Assembly: GCF_006491645.1 (NCBI RefSeq)
Contig: NZ_VDCZ01000002.1
Span: 248,001 to 312,000 of the forward strand
Length of the DNA: 64,000 nucleotides
Direction: 5' to 3'
Source: Flavobacterium profundi
GTDB taxonomy: Bacteria; Bacteroidota; Bacteroidia; Flavobacteriales; Flavobacteriaceae
Shown here piece by piece: positions 19,101 to 28,272 of this stretch. Position 1 is the first letter of the stretch; the number at the start of each line of letters is the position of its first letter. Position numbers and translations under genes: made by a program. Under the pieces are notes generated by a model, which saw only the letters and a list, made by a program, of their open reading frames with translations, was not told the origin of the DNA and ran no database searches.

Positions 19101-21380
19101 ATGGTATCTAAATTAGTTAAAGTAGTATTTTTTATTACTTTATTTTCTTATGCACAACAAATAGCGAAACCAACAGATTTAGTTGAATGGATTAATCCTT
19201 TAATGGGAACTGATAGCAGTTATGAATTAAGTAATGGAAATACTTATCCTTCCATTTCATTGCCATGGGGAATGAATGCTTGGACACCACAAACTGGCAA
19301 CAATGGCAACGGTTGGCAATATACCTATGATGCTAATAAAGTTAGAGGATTCAAACAAACACACCAGCCTTCACCCTGGATGAACGATTACGGTCCGTTT
19401 TCTTTAATGCCGATGACAGGTAAAGGTACCGTTGATGAAGAAGAAAGAGCCAGTTGGTTCAGTCATAAATCTGAAATCGCCAAACCATATTATTATAGCG
19501 TTTATTTGGCTGATTATGATGTTACTACAGAAATCACACCTACAGAAAGAGCCGCTTCCTTTAGATTTACTTTTCCTAAAACAGACAGTGCTTTTGTAGC
19601 CATTGATGCTTATGACAGAGGTTCGTACATCAAAATCATTCCATCAGAAAACAAAATTATTGGCTACAGTTCAAGATATGCACGAGGAAAATTGAATAAT
19701 TTCAAAAATTATTTTGTCATTGTTTTTGATACTCCTTTTACAACCGCTACTCTTTGGAACGATAAAACTAAAATTAATACAAACGAACTTTCTGGATCAC
19801 ATATAAGCAGTCTTGTTCATTTTATAATTAAAAATAAAAACACTACTATTCACGCTAAAGTTGCTTCATCATTTATCAGTTTTGAACAAGCAGAACAAAA
19901 TCTAAAAGAAATTGGTTCTGATAATTTTGATACTGTTAAACAAAAAGCCAAGAATACTTGGAATACAACTTTAGAAAAAATACAAATTGAAGGAGGTACA
20001 ACAGAACAAATTAGAACCTTCTACTCTACCTTATATCGCACTCTCTTTTTCCCAATGAAAATGTATGAAATTGATACCAATGGAGCTATCGTTCATTATA
20101 GTCCCTATTCTGGTAAAACCATGCCAGGATATCGCTTTGCTGGAACTGGATTTTGGGATACTTTTCGAGCGTTATATCCTTTTTTAAATTTAATATACCC
20201 TTCCATTAATAAGGAAATGCAAGAAGGGTTACTAAACGATTATAAAGAAGGAGGTTGGTTACCTGAATGGAGCAGCCCATCCTATAGTGATATTATGATT
20301 GGCAATAACTCAGCTTCTGTTGTTGCAGACGCCTACGTAAAAGGTTTGCGTGGTTACGATATTGAAAAATTGTATCAAGCACTACTCCATGGCGCAAACA
20401 ATGAAGGGCCACAAGCTACAGGAAGAAAAGGAGTTCAGTATTATAATGAATTGGGTTATGTTCCTTATAATGTTGACATTAATGAAAGTGCAGCTAGAAC
20501 ATTAGAATATGCTTACGATGATTTTGCTATTAGCCGTTTGGCCAAATTATTAAATCGCCCTCAAAAAGAAATTGACTTATATGAAAATAGAAGTATGAAT
20601 TACAAACATCTTTTTGATCCTGAAACAAAATTAATGCGTGGAAAAAATAATGATGGAACTTTTCAGAAACCTTTTAATCCTTTAAAATGGGGTGATGCTT
20701 TTACAGAAGGCAATAGTTGGCATTACACTTGGAGTGTTTTTCACGATATTGAAGGATTAGCACAACTAATGGGCGGACATCAACAATTTACCACTATGCT
20801 AGATTCTGTTTTTCAAATGGCTCCTGTTTTTGATGACAGCTATTACGGAGGGACAATTCATGAAATCCGTGAAATGCAGATTGCAAATATGGGACAATAT
20901 GCCCATGGAAACCAACCCATTCAACATATGATTTACTTGTACAATTATGCGGGCCAACCTTGGAAAACACAATATTGGGTCAGAGAAGTTATGGAACGCA
21001 TGTACAAACCTACTCCAGACGGGTATTGTGGAGATGAGGATAATGGTCAAACCTCTGCTTGGTATGTTTTTTCCGCTTTGGGCTTCTACCCTGTTTGTCC
21101 TGCAACGAATCAGTACATATTAGGTTCTCCTTTATTCAAAAAAGTAACTTTACATCTTGAAAATGGTAAAACATTTACCATTAAAGCACCTAATACTAGT
21201 TCAGAAAACAAATATGTTGATAAAATTAAATTAAACGGAAAAGAATATAAAAACAATTGGATTAGCCATGAGGATATCTTAAAAGGCGGTACTTTTAACT
21301 TTATTATGAATAACACACCCAATACAAAAAGGGGAACAACCACCGATACTTTCCCTTTTTCACTATCTACTAACAATTAA
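19101..21380 (+). CDS. GH92 family alpha-mannosidase, first of a pair
   Basis: A 759-residue secreted calcium-dependent exo-alpha-mannosidase. A short signal peptide (LVKVVFFITLFSYAQQ) leads into the GH92 N-terminal domain (WINPLMGTDSSYELSNGNTYPSISLPWG). The (alpha/alpha)6 catalytic domain contains GTGFWDTFRALYPFLNLIYP, LPEWSSPSY, GHGNQPIQH-like (YAHGNQPIQHMIYLYNYAG) and PDGYCGDEDNGQTSAWYVFSALGFYPVCP, the family's most conserved block with the catalytic acids. GH92 enzymes trim alpha-linked mannose from N-glycans or yeast mannan. The next gene follows after 3 nt, so the pair is co-transcribed. It is only moderately similar to its neighbour, so the duplication is old. Confidence 0.93.
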   Translation: MVSKLVKVVFFITLFSYAQQIAKPTDLVEWINPLMGTDSSYELSNGNTYPSISLPWGMNAWTPQTGNNGNGWQYTYDANKVRGFKQTHQPSPWMNDYGPFSLMPMTGKGTVDEEERASWFSHKSEIAKPYYYSVYLADYDVTTEITPTERAASFRFTFPKTDSAFVAIDAYDRGSYIKIIPSENKIIGYSSRYARGKLNNFKNYFVIVFDTPFTTATLWNDKTKINTNELSGSHISSLVHFIIKNKNTTIHAKVASSFISFEQAEQNLKEIGSDNFDTVKQKAKNTWNTTLEKIQIEGGTTEQIRTFYSTLYRTLFFPMKMYEIDTNGAIVHYSPYSGKTMPGYRFAGTGFWDTFRALYPFLNLIYPSINKEMQEGLLNDYKEGGWLPEWSSPSYSDIMIGNNSASVVADAYVKGLRGYDIEKLYQALLHGANNEGPQATGRKGVQYYNELGYVPYNVDINESAARTLEYAYDDFAISRLAKLLNRPQKEIDLYENRSMNYKHLFDPETKLMRGKNNDGTFQKPFNPLKWGDAFTEGNSWHYTWSVFHDIEGLAQLMGGHQQFTTMLDSVFQMAPVFDDSYYGGTIHEIREMQIANMGQYAHGNQPIQHMIYLYNYAGQPWKTQYWVREVMERMYKPTPDGYCGDEDNGQTSAWYVFSALGFYPVCPATNQYILGSPLFKKVTLHLENGKTFTIKAPNTSSENKYVDKIKLNGKEYKNNWISHEDILKGGTFNFIMNNTPNTKRGTTTDTFPFSLSTNN

Positions 21381-21383
21381 ATC

Positions 21384-23669
21384 ATGAAAACATTATTTTC
21401 AGCAATTAGCTGTTTTTTTACACTACTTTTTTTTGGCCAACAAACTTCAAAAAACTTAATTCCTTTTGTAAAACCAATTATTGGAACACAACGCATGGGA
21501 CACGTTTATCCGGGTGCTACCGCTCCATTTGGAATGGTACAACTAAGTCCAGATACCGATACAATTCCTTATGCTGTTAATGGAAAATACAATCCAGATG
21601 TATATAGATATTGCGCAGGTTACCAGTACGATGACAAAACTATAGTTGGTTTTAGCCATACCCATTTCAGTGGAACGGGCCATTCTGATTTAGGAGATTT
21701 CTTAATCATGCCAACGATAGGAAATTTACAATTAAATCCAGGAACAGCAACAGCACCTTCAAAAGGGTTTAGATCTACTTTTTCTCATGAAAATGAACTA
21801 GCCGAAGCTGGATATTACAAAGTAAAACTAGATGATCATAATATTACAGCAGAATTAACGGCTTCTACCAGAGTAGGTATGCATCAATATACCTTTCCAA
21901 AAACCGATCAAGCTCATATTATTTTAGATTTAATGGCTGGAATTTATAATTATGACGAAAAAAATGTTTGGACTTACATAAGAGTTGTAAATGATACTTT
22001 GGTAACGGGTTATAAACAAACCAATGGTTGGGCTAGAACCAGAACAATCTATTTTGCTATGAGTTTCTCCAAGCCTTTTAAGAATTATGGTCAGAAAAAC
22101 TTTGATGAAAAACAAGTATACCGAGGTTTTTGGAGAAAATTTGATCAAGAAGATAATTTCCCAGAAATAGCAGGTAAAAAAATAAGAATGTTTTTTGATT
22201 TTGATACAGAAGCAAATGAAAAAATTAAAGTTAAATTTGCTTTATCACCTGTAAGTCAAAAGAATGCACTACAAAATTTAACAGAAGAAATACCGCATTG
22301 GGATTTTGAAAAAGTAAAAAAACAAACTCAAAATAGCTGGAATCAAGAATTAAATAAAATCCAGGTTGATGCATCTCCTGATGATAAAACCAACTTCTAC
22401 ACAGCTATGTACCATGCTTTTATTACACCTACTGTTTATCAAGACAGAAATGGAGAATACAAAGGGTTAGATCAAGATGTACATCAAGCGAATGGTTTTA
22501 CAAATTATACAACTTTTTCACTTTGGGATACCTATAGAACCTTACATCCTTTATTTAATATTCTCCAACCCAAAAGAAATGCAGATATGGTTGCTTCTAT
22601 GTTAGCTCATTATGACCAAAGTAGTTTACACATGCTTCCTATTTGGAGTCACCATGCGAATGACAATTGGTGCATGAGCGGTTATCACAGTGTATCCGTA
22701 ATTGCAGATGCTATCTTAAAAGGAACGTATACAGGTGATGCAGAAGCGGCTTTAAATGCTTGTGTTATTACAGCAAGGAAAAGCAATTATGAAGGAATTG
22801 GCTACTATATCGACAAAGGGTATATTCCAGCCGAAAAAAGTGGTATTTCGGTTTCCAACACATTAGAATATGCATATGACGATTGGACTATTGCACAATT
22901 GGCAAAAAAATTAAATAAGACTGATATTTACAACGAGTTTATACTACGTTCCGAAAATTGGAGAAATAATTTCAATCCAGTTTCAGGTTTTATGGAACCT
23001 AAATTAGCCAATGGAACATTCAAAAAAGACTTTGATGCTTATAGCACGCACGGACAAGGATTTATTGAAGGAAACAGTTGGAATTATAGTTTTTTTGTAC
23101 CACACAATCCTGATGCATTGGTAACAATTATGGGAGGCAAAAAACAATTTGGTAAAAAATTAGACACCCTTTTCACCATGCATTTATCTGATGCTTTCTT
23201 TGCAGAAACCGAAGACATCACAAGAGATGGAATTATAGGAGGTTATGTACATGGCAATGAACCTGCGCATCATGTAGTTTATTTGTATAATTGGGCAGAC
23301 CAACCTTGGAAAACACAAGAAAGAGTACGTCAAATATTAAAAATGCAATACAAACCTACACCCGATGGTTTAGGAGGAAATGACGATTGCGGGCAAATGA
23401 GTGCTTGGTATATTTTCAGCTCCATGGGATTTTATCCAGTGGCTCCTGGTTCTTTAGAATACGCAATTGGTAGTCCCTTAATTACAAATGCAATCATTCA
23501 TTTAGAAAATGGAAAAACATTTGAAGTTGCTACTCAAAACCAATCAGAAACTAATCCATATGTAAAAAAAATTATCCTGAATGGGAAGACGTTAGAACGT
23601 TATTACATTACTCATGATGAAATTATGAATGGCGGAAAAATAACCTTCATAATGAGTTCTAAAAAATAA
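21384..23669 (+). CDS. GH92 family alpha-mannosidase, second of a pair
   Basis: A 761-residue partner of the preceding gene. After a signal peptide (AISCFFTLLFFGQQ) it has FVKPIIGTQRMGHVYPGATAPFG, GFSHTHFSGTGHSDLGD, FSLWDTYRTLHPLFNILQP, IWSHHANDNWCMSGYHS, the YVHGNEPAHHVVYLYNWADQPWKTQ block and GGNDDCGQMSAWYIFSSMGFYPVAP. These are canonical GH92 motifs, closer to the family consensus than those of the first copy. The two may differ in linkage preference (for example alpha-1,2 against alpha-1,3). No SusC/SusD pair or other carbohydrate gene is nearby, so this is not a complete polysaccharide utilisation locus. Its stop directly abuts the convergent HxlR gene. Confidence 0.95.
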   Translation: MKTLFSAISCFFTLLFFGQQTSKNLIPFVKPIIGTQRMGHVYPGATAPFGMVQLSPDTDTIPYAVNGKYNPDVYRYCAGYQYDDKTIVGFSHTHFSGTGHSDLGDFLIMPTIGNLQLNPGTATAPSKGFRSTFSHENELAEAGYYKVKLDDHNITAELTASTRVGMHQYTFPKTDQAHIILDLMAGIYNYDEKNVWTYIRVVNDTLVTGYKQTNGWARTRTIYFAMSFSKPFKNYGQKNFDEKQVYRGFWRKFDQEDNFPEIAGKKIRMFFDFDTEANEKIKVKFALSPVSQKNALQNLTEEIPHWDFEKVKKQTQNSWNQELNKIQVDASPDDKTNFYTAMYHAFITPTVYQDRNGEYKGLDQDVHQANGFTNYTTFSLWDTYRTLHPLFNILQPKRNADMVASMLAHYDQSSLHMLPIWSHHANDNWCMSGYHSVSVIADAILKGTYTGDAEAALNACVITARKSNYEGIGYYIDKGYIPAEKSGISVSNTLEYAYDDWTIAQLAKKLNKTDIYNEFILRSENWRNNFNPVSGFMEPKLANGTFKKDFDAYSTHGQGFIEGNSWNYSFFVPHNPDALVTIMGGKKQFGKKLDTLFTMHLSDAFFAETEDITRDGIIGGYVHGNEPAHHVVYLYNWADQPWKTQERVRQILKMQYKPTPDGLGGNDDCGQMSAWYIFSSMGFYPVAPGSLEYAIGSPLITNAIIHLENGKTFEVATQNQSETNPYVKKIILNGKTLERYYITHDEIMNGGKITFIMSSKK

Positions 23670-24014
23670 TTATACGATGGTTTCCAATTCATTTTTCACT
23701 ACATAATCACCCCATTTAGCCATTTCTTGCAAAAGTGGAATAAGCGTTTTTCCAAAATCGGTTAATGAATATTCCACTTTTAAAGGAGGCTTTGTAGTAT
23801 ATACTTTTCTTTGAATCACACCATCAGCCTCTAAGTCTTTTAACTGCAAACTCAACGTACGTTCGGTAACATCTTTCATTTTTTTTCGCAACTCATTGTA
23901 ACGCAACGGTTCTTTAATCAAATAAAATAAAATCACCGATTTCCACTTTCCACCAATAATTCCCATCGTAACACTGGTACAACAAGGATATTCTTTTCCT
24001 TTTACTGTATACAT
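23670..24014 (-). CDS. HxlR-family transcriptional regulator
   Basis: A 114-residue winged-helix repressor. It has the family's N-terminal Cys followed by GIIGGKWKSVILFYL, the RYNELRKKMKDVTERTLSLQLKDLEADGVIQRKVY recognition region and a C-terminal dimer helix. Two adjacent Cys residues (CC in EYPCCTSV) precede the DNA-binding domain; in HxlR members such as YodB and HypR an N-terminal Cys senses quinones or disulfide stress. It is divergent from the nitroreductase gene, which it probably controls through the ACTATA sites between them. Confidence 0.92.
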   Translation of the reverse strand: MYTVKGKEYPCCTSVTMGIIGGKWKSVILFYLIKEPLRYNELRKKMKDVTERTLSLQLKDLEADGVIQRKVYTTKPPLKVEYSLTDFGKTLIPLLQEMAKWGDYVVKNELETIV

Positions 24015-24057
24015 ACTTTATTTTTTATTAAATTTAAACTATCCTTTTTGACCGTTA

Positions 24058-24109
24058 TTGCACAACAAAAATACTATACTTACTTTTGTAACTATAAAAA
24101 ATATAGTAT
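24058..24109 (+). promoter_or_regulatory. nitroreductase promoter with ACTATA operators
   Basis: TTG (24058-24060), 20 nt, then TACTTTTG (24081-24088) form the promoter. ACTATA at 24073-24078 and 24091-24096 and inverted TATAGT at 24102-24107 flank the -7 box. ATACTATA and TATAGTAT form an 8-bp inverted repeat. This fits a divergently encoded HxlR repressor blocking polymerase. Confidence 0.6.
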
Positions 24110-24127
24110 AAATCAAATCACAAAAAT

Positions 24128-24727
24128 ATGAGTTTTATTACAGCTATACAAGAGCGTTACACTACAAAAAAATACGATGCTTCTAAAAAAATTAAAAAAG
24201 ACACTTTAGAACAATTAAAAGAAATTGTAAGACTGAGTCCGTCTTCTATAAACAGTCAACCTTGGAAATTTACATTTATAAGTGATGAAAAAACCAAAAA
24301 CGAATTAGCCAAAGCATCTTTTTTTAATGATACCAAAGTAATCAATTGTGATACGCTAGTTGTTTTTAGCCGAATTGATAGTATTACAGCATTTGAAGAA
24401 CAAATTCAAGCAACACTACCAGAAGGTGCGGTAGGGTATTACAACCAATTTATAAAACCTTTACCAGAAGCAGAAATAAAAGCGTGGTTTGACAAACAAG
24501 TATATTTAGCGTTAGGCGTTTTCTTAAGTGCTTGTGCTACCATGAATATCGACTCTACACCTATGGAAGGTATTGAACCCGAAAAATATGATACTATTTT
24601 AAAATCGAATCATCATCATGCTTTAGTAGCTGTAGCTATTGGCTATAGAGATACTGAAGATACGAATCAACCCCAAATAAAACCCAAATCGAGAAGAGCA
24701 TTAGAAGAAGTTGTTAAATCTGTTTAA
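24128..24727 (+). CDS. NAD(P)H-dependent nitroreductase-family oxidoreductase
   Basis: A 199-residue FMN enzyme of the nitroreductase fold (NfsB/YodC type). It starts SFITAIQERYTTKKYDASKKI, has the FMN-binding RLSPSSINSQPWKF block and AVGYYNQF, and ends with KSRRALEEVVKSV. Such enzymes reduce nitro groups, quinones or enones with two electrons. Control by a Cys-containing HxlR regulator supports a role in quinone or electrophile detoxification. The upstream promoter is well formed. It is monocistronic. Confidence 0.9.
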   Translation: MSFITAIQERYTTKKYDASKKIKKDTLEQLKEIVRLSPSSINSQPWKFTFISDEKTKNELAKASFFNDTKVINCDTLVVFSRIDSITAFEEQIQATLPEGAVGYYNQFIKPLPEAEIKAWFDKQVYLALGVFLSACATMNIDSTPMEGIEPEKYDTILKSNHHHALVAVAIGYRDTEDTNQPQIKPKSRRALEEVVKSV

Positions 24728-24836
24728 TTCAATTTGAAAATAAATTAATATAAAGGGTAAACTAATTTTGTTTGCGCTTTTTCATTATAAATAATCTATT
24801 AATCTAACTATTTTCTTTATATTTCAAAATTAATTC

Positions 24837-25334
24837 ATGCTTTATCAATACAATATGGCACATACTATTAATGGAATTATTACTAGTTTTAAATATGATG
24901 GAAAATTGCCACATGTTAACTTAGTCGGAAACTATTATTTAATAACTTTTGTACCAAAATATAGTTCTAGTTATTCTGAAAAAAAAATTGAACCTTTTCA
25001 AGAATTAACTTCAGAAATTAAACAAGTTATCAAAGAATTGTCTTTCAAAGGCAAATGTATTTATATTGAAACCGATTATTTTGGTGGACCAGGTTATCAA
25101 ATGGCAATTATTTGGGAAAATGGAAAAGCTATTTCAGATCCTTTTATTTCTTATGATAAGATTGAAAATCCAAAAATACCTGAAAAAGCAAAATTAGTAA
25201 TTAATGCCATTAATATTGGATTGCATAGCATAGGTATTTATACTCATGAAAACAAAGATGAATTTGACACGGTTAGACTTGGAGACTATCGTTCTTATGA
25301 AGATGTTTTGGAAGAATTTTTGAAAACTAAATAA
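24837..25334 (+). CDS. uncharacterised soluble protein
   Basis: Not recognised. A 165-residue acidic cytoplasmic protein without signal or membrane segments. Two Met codons are close together (24837 and 24855); the second gives MAHTINGIITSFKYDGKL and may be the true start. It contains IYIETDYFGGPGYQMAIIWENGKAISDPF and YTHENKDEFDTVRLGDYRSYEDVLEEFL. The compact build with many aromatic and acidic residues resembles immunity or ankyrin-free accessory proteins of Bacteroidota, but no toxin gene is adjacent. A frameshifted secreted-protein gene follows after 34 nt. Confidence 0.55.
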   Translation: MLYQYNMAHTINGIITSFKYDGKLPHVNLVGNYYLITFVPKYSSSYSEKKIEPFQELTSEIKQVIKELSFKGKCIYIETDYFGGPGYQMAIIWENGKAISDPFISYDKIENPKIPEKAKLVINAINIGLHSIGIYTHENKDEFDTVRLGDYRSYEDVLEEFLKTK

Positions 25335-25368
25335 AACATGATTATTACTTTTAATTCTTAAATTACAA

Positions 25369-26314
25369 ATGAAAAAAACATTACACCTTATTAATTCTCT
25401 TTTCTATATTATCACATAGCCAAAATAATTTTTTAATTGAATATCAAAAAGCTGAACAATTATTAGATAAAGATGATATAACAAATGCATATTTAAAATT
25501 TAAAGATTTAGAAAATAGAATTTCCAAAGAAGATACACTATACAATTATACACTTTGGAACAAAATTTTAACTGGTAGTTATCTAGAAAAAACAAATAGA
25601 TTACAAGAGAAATTTCAAGAATCACTTGAATTAGGATTAGAAACTTTAAAAGATTTTAAAAAAGGCGAATTAATTTTCGATGAAAAATTTAAAAAAAGAG
25701 AATTCTTTATTGTAAAAAATATAATTGTTTCCTATTATGGTTTAAATAATTTCGGAGAAGGAAATAAATGGAAAGAAAAAATGTATGCTGCTAAAAAAAC
25801 AAATTTATTATCCGAAGGTATTGATGAGTATTTCAACTACGACTTTTTTAAATGGGAAGACAAAAATGTTTGGGGTTATGAATGGTTTCATGAATTACCA
25901 GACAATCGTTATTCGAGTAGCTTTACAAAAGTAGTTTACTATGTTTACAGCACAAATCCAGACGGTACTGATAAAGATCAACTCTATAGACTTCATGTAT
26001 TAATGTTTCATGGAGATAATAAAAATTTTGATTATATTTTAACTAAGAGATTAGAAACAGCTTCAGAAGGTGAAATAAGTGGTTCTTTATACTCATACAC
26101 TTATAAAAAAGACATTGATTTTGAAAAACTTAAAAAGGATATTAAAGAGGTATTAAAAGGCAATTTGCAACCAAACATTACAACAACTACTACAATAAAG
26201 AAAACAGCAAATAATTTATCTTCCAACTATTTATTCAGTCACCAAATTAAACACAGGGCAACTCCCTGCTTCAGGTATCATACTATGCACTGGTGGTTTA
26301 GGATAATATTGTAA
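25369..26314 (+). pseudogene. secreted protein gene with +1 frameshift in signal peptide
   Basis: The ATG at 25369 opens a frame that stops after 16 codons. The frame one base later continues without a stop from 25373 to 26314 and begins KKHYTLLILFSILSHSQN, a plain signal peptide. Removing one A from the seven-A run just after the ATG joins the two. The mature protein is mixed alpha/beta with an N-terminal helical part (YQKAEQLLDKDDITNAYLKF) and a GYEWFHELPDNRYSSSFTKV core. The next in-frame Met (25781) would discard the first 136 codons of the continuous frame. The last 28 codons run into the convergent DJ-1 gene. It may be a broken gene, a phase-variable gene or a base-call error. Confidence 0.65.
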
Positions 26315-26917
26315 GGTTCTTTGCACCGAAATAGCACTTTCTTTTCCTGCAATGAGTTCTACTAAATATAAGGCTTCATCTAATCCAGAGGAAATTCCTC
26401 CACCCGTAACTCTATTTCCCGATTTCACATATCTAGGATGTCCTTCAGCGACTGTTACTTCAGGATATTTTCCAAAACAATTCACAAATGCCCAATGTGT
26501 TGTAATCGTATGTCCGTTTAACAAACCTGTATTAGCGAGCAAAACGGCACCTTCACAAACGGAACATACCCATTCTGCTTGAGAACCTGCTTGAGTTACA
26601 TAAGCTGTAAATGGCGACTCTTTATCGGCAATGATAGCTGCTAATACATCAGCATCTCCACCTGGTACCCAAATTAAATGTGGTTTTTGTACAAAGGCGT
26701 CATCAAAAGTGGCTTCAACTGCTATTTTTACTCCGTTAATGGTTGTAAAAGTAGGTTGATTTCCGCATACATAGTAAATTTTAACCTCTCTTTCAAAACT
26801 AGGATCTTTTGCTAACCAACCAAATATTTCTCTTGGAGCAGCGATATCCATATAATCTACGCCGTCATATACAGGAATTGCGATTATAAAGGGTTCTTTT
26901 GAAGTAGTGCTTGTCAT
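26231..26917 (-). CDS. DJ-1/PfpI family protein
   Basis: A 228-residue glutamine-amidotransferase-like protein. The nucleophile elbow is WVCSVCEGAVLLANTGLLNG, with the second Cys as the likely reactive residue, followed by TTHWAFVN. The GGDADVLAA segment lies where the acidic partner is expected. Members are proteases, chaperones, glyoxalases, isonitrile hydratases or AraC-type regulator domains; there is no HTH here, so a stand-alone enzyme similar to isonitrile hydratase is most likely. Its 3' end overlaps the convergent frameshifted gene by 84 nt. Confidence 0.85.
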   Translation of the reverse strand: MTSTTSKEPFIIAIPVYDGVDYMDIAAPREIFGWLAKDPSFEREVKIYYVCGNQPTFTTINGVKIAVEATFDDAFVQKPHLIWVPGGDADVLAAIIADKESPFTAYVTQAGSQAEWVCSVCEGAVLLANTGLLNGHTITTHWAFVNCFGKYPEVTVAEGHPRYVKSGNRVTGGGISSGLDEALYLVELIAGKESAISVQRTLQYYPKPPVHSMIPEAGSCPVFNLVTE

Positions 26918-26981
26918 AACTGTTGTTTATTAGTAAACTAAAAATACAAAAAACAATTCATGAACGATAATTTTACAACAT

Positions 26982-27006
26982 AAAAAAATCCCTTTTTCAA
27001 GGGATT
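26982..27006 (-). terminator. intrinsic terminator of proline dehydrogenase
   Basis: On the minus strand AATCCC-TTGAAAAA-GGGATT is followed by a run of seven T, directly after the proline dehydrogenase stop. Confidence 0.8.
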
Positions 27007-27010
27007 CATC

Positions 27011-28177
27011 TTATAATTTTCTTCTAGCTCTTTCTTTTTTTATCAAATCAAGTTCTCTACTCGTTTGTCCTGCAACTGAAGTATTTTCTTCTGCTCTTCG
27101 TATTAAATATGGCATTACATCACGAACAGGGCCAAATGGTAAATATTTAGCCACATTATAACCATTGGCTGCCAAATTATAACTGATATTATCACTCATT
27201 CCATATAATTGACCAAAAAAGATTCTTGGATCATTTTTAGCAATATTACGTTCTGCCATTAATTCCATTAAACGGTACGAACTATTCTCATTATGTGTTC
27301 CTGCAAAAATAGCCATATGATCAATATGATCTAACATATAAGCTACTGCTGTATCATAATTTTCATCTGTAGCTTGTTTGCTATGACAAATAGGTGATGT
27401 ATAGCCTTTTTCCTCTGCTCTAGCATTTTCTTTTTCCATGTATGCACCACGAACTAATTTCATACCTACATAAAACCCTTCCGCTTTTGCAATGGCGTTT
27501 AATTTTCGCAAATATTCCATTCGATCCCAACGGTACAATTGCAAGGTATTGAAAACAATCGCTTTCTCTTTATTGTATTTGCGCATCATTTCAGTAACCA
27601 AATCATCTGCAGCATCTTGCATCCAACTCTCTTCACCGTCAATTAAAACAGCAACGCCTTTATCATGAGCCATTTTACAAACTGTATCAAAACGAACTAC
27701 TACTCTATTCCATTCTGCTTGTTCTTCTGTAGTAAACGATTTCCCTTCACCTATTTTTTGATATAATGCAAAACGACCTAAACCCGTCGGTTTAAAAACA
27801 GCAAAAGGAATTGCTAAACGCTCTTTTGCAAATTCAATCGTTTTTAACGTCATTTCTAAGGCTGCATCAAACTGATTTTCTTCTTCTTTACCTTCTACAG
27901 AATAGTCTAATACAGACGAAACCCCTTTGGTAAACATCTTATCAACTACAGAAAGACAATCTTTTTCATTAATACCACCACAAAAATGATCAAAAACCGT
28001 ACTTCTAATTAAGCCTTCTACTGGTAAATGTGCCTTTAAAGCAAAATTAGTTACAGCAGTACCAATTCTTACAAGTGGCTGACTTTCAATTAATTTGAAT
28101 AAAAAATAGGCTCTTTCTAATTCAGTATCACTTTTTAGTGAAAAAGCAACTTGAGTATTGTTGAATATTTTTTCCAT
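27011..28177 (-). CDS. proline dehydrogenase (PutA N-terminal type)
   Basis: A 388-residue FAD enzyme that oxidises L-proline to pyrroline-5-carboxylate and feeds electrons to quinones. It contains FAVFKPTGLGRFALYQKI, VAVLIDGEESWMQDAAD, FNTLQLYRWDRMEYL, GMKLVRGAYMEKEN and the C-terminal YNVAKYLPFGPVRDVMPYLIRRAEEN signature of the PRODH barrel. It is monofunctional; no P5C dehydrogenase is adjacent. It is divergent from aroB with about 95 nt between the starts. Confidence 0.93.
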   Translation of the reverse strand: MEKIFNNTQVAFSLKSDTELERAYFLFKLIESQPLVRIGTAVTNFALKAHLPVEGLIRSTVFDHFCGGINEKDCLSVVDKMFTKGVSSVLDYSVEGKEEENQFDAALEMTLKTIEFAKERLAIPFAVFKPTGLGRFALYQKIGEGKSFTTEEQAEWNRVVVRFDTVCKMAHDKGVAVLIDGEESWMQDAADDLVTEMMRKYNKEKAIVFNTLQLYRWDRMEYLRKLNAIAKAEGFYVGMKLVRGAYMEKENARAEEKGYTSPICHSKQATDENYDTAVAYMLDHIDHMAIFAGTHNENSSYRLMELMAERNIAKNDPRIFFGQLYGMSDNISYNLAANGYNVAKYLPFGPVRDVMPYLIRRAEENTSVAGQTSRELDLIKKERARRKL

Positions 28178-28272
28178 TCTTGGGCTTTGTTTTTGTGATG
28201 CAAATATACTTTACACCATTGTAATTTTAAATAAAAATTGCCTTATTTTGCAATAAATTGAAATTGATTACC

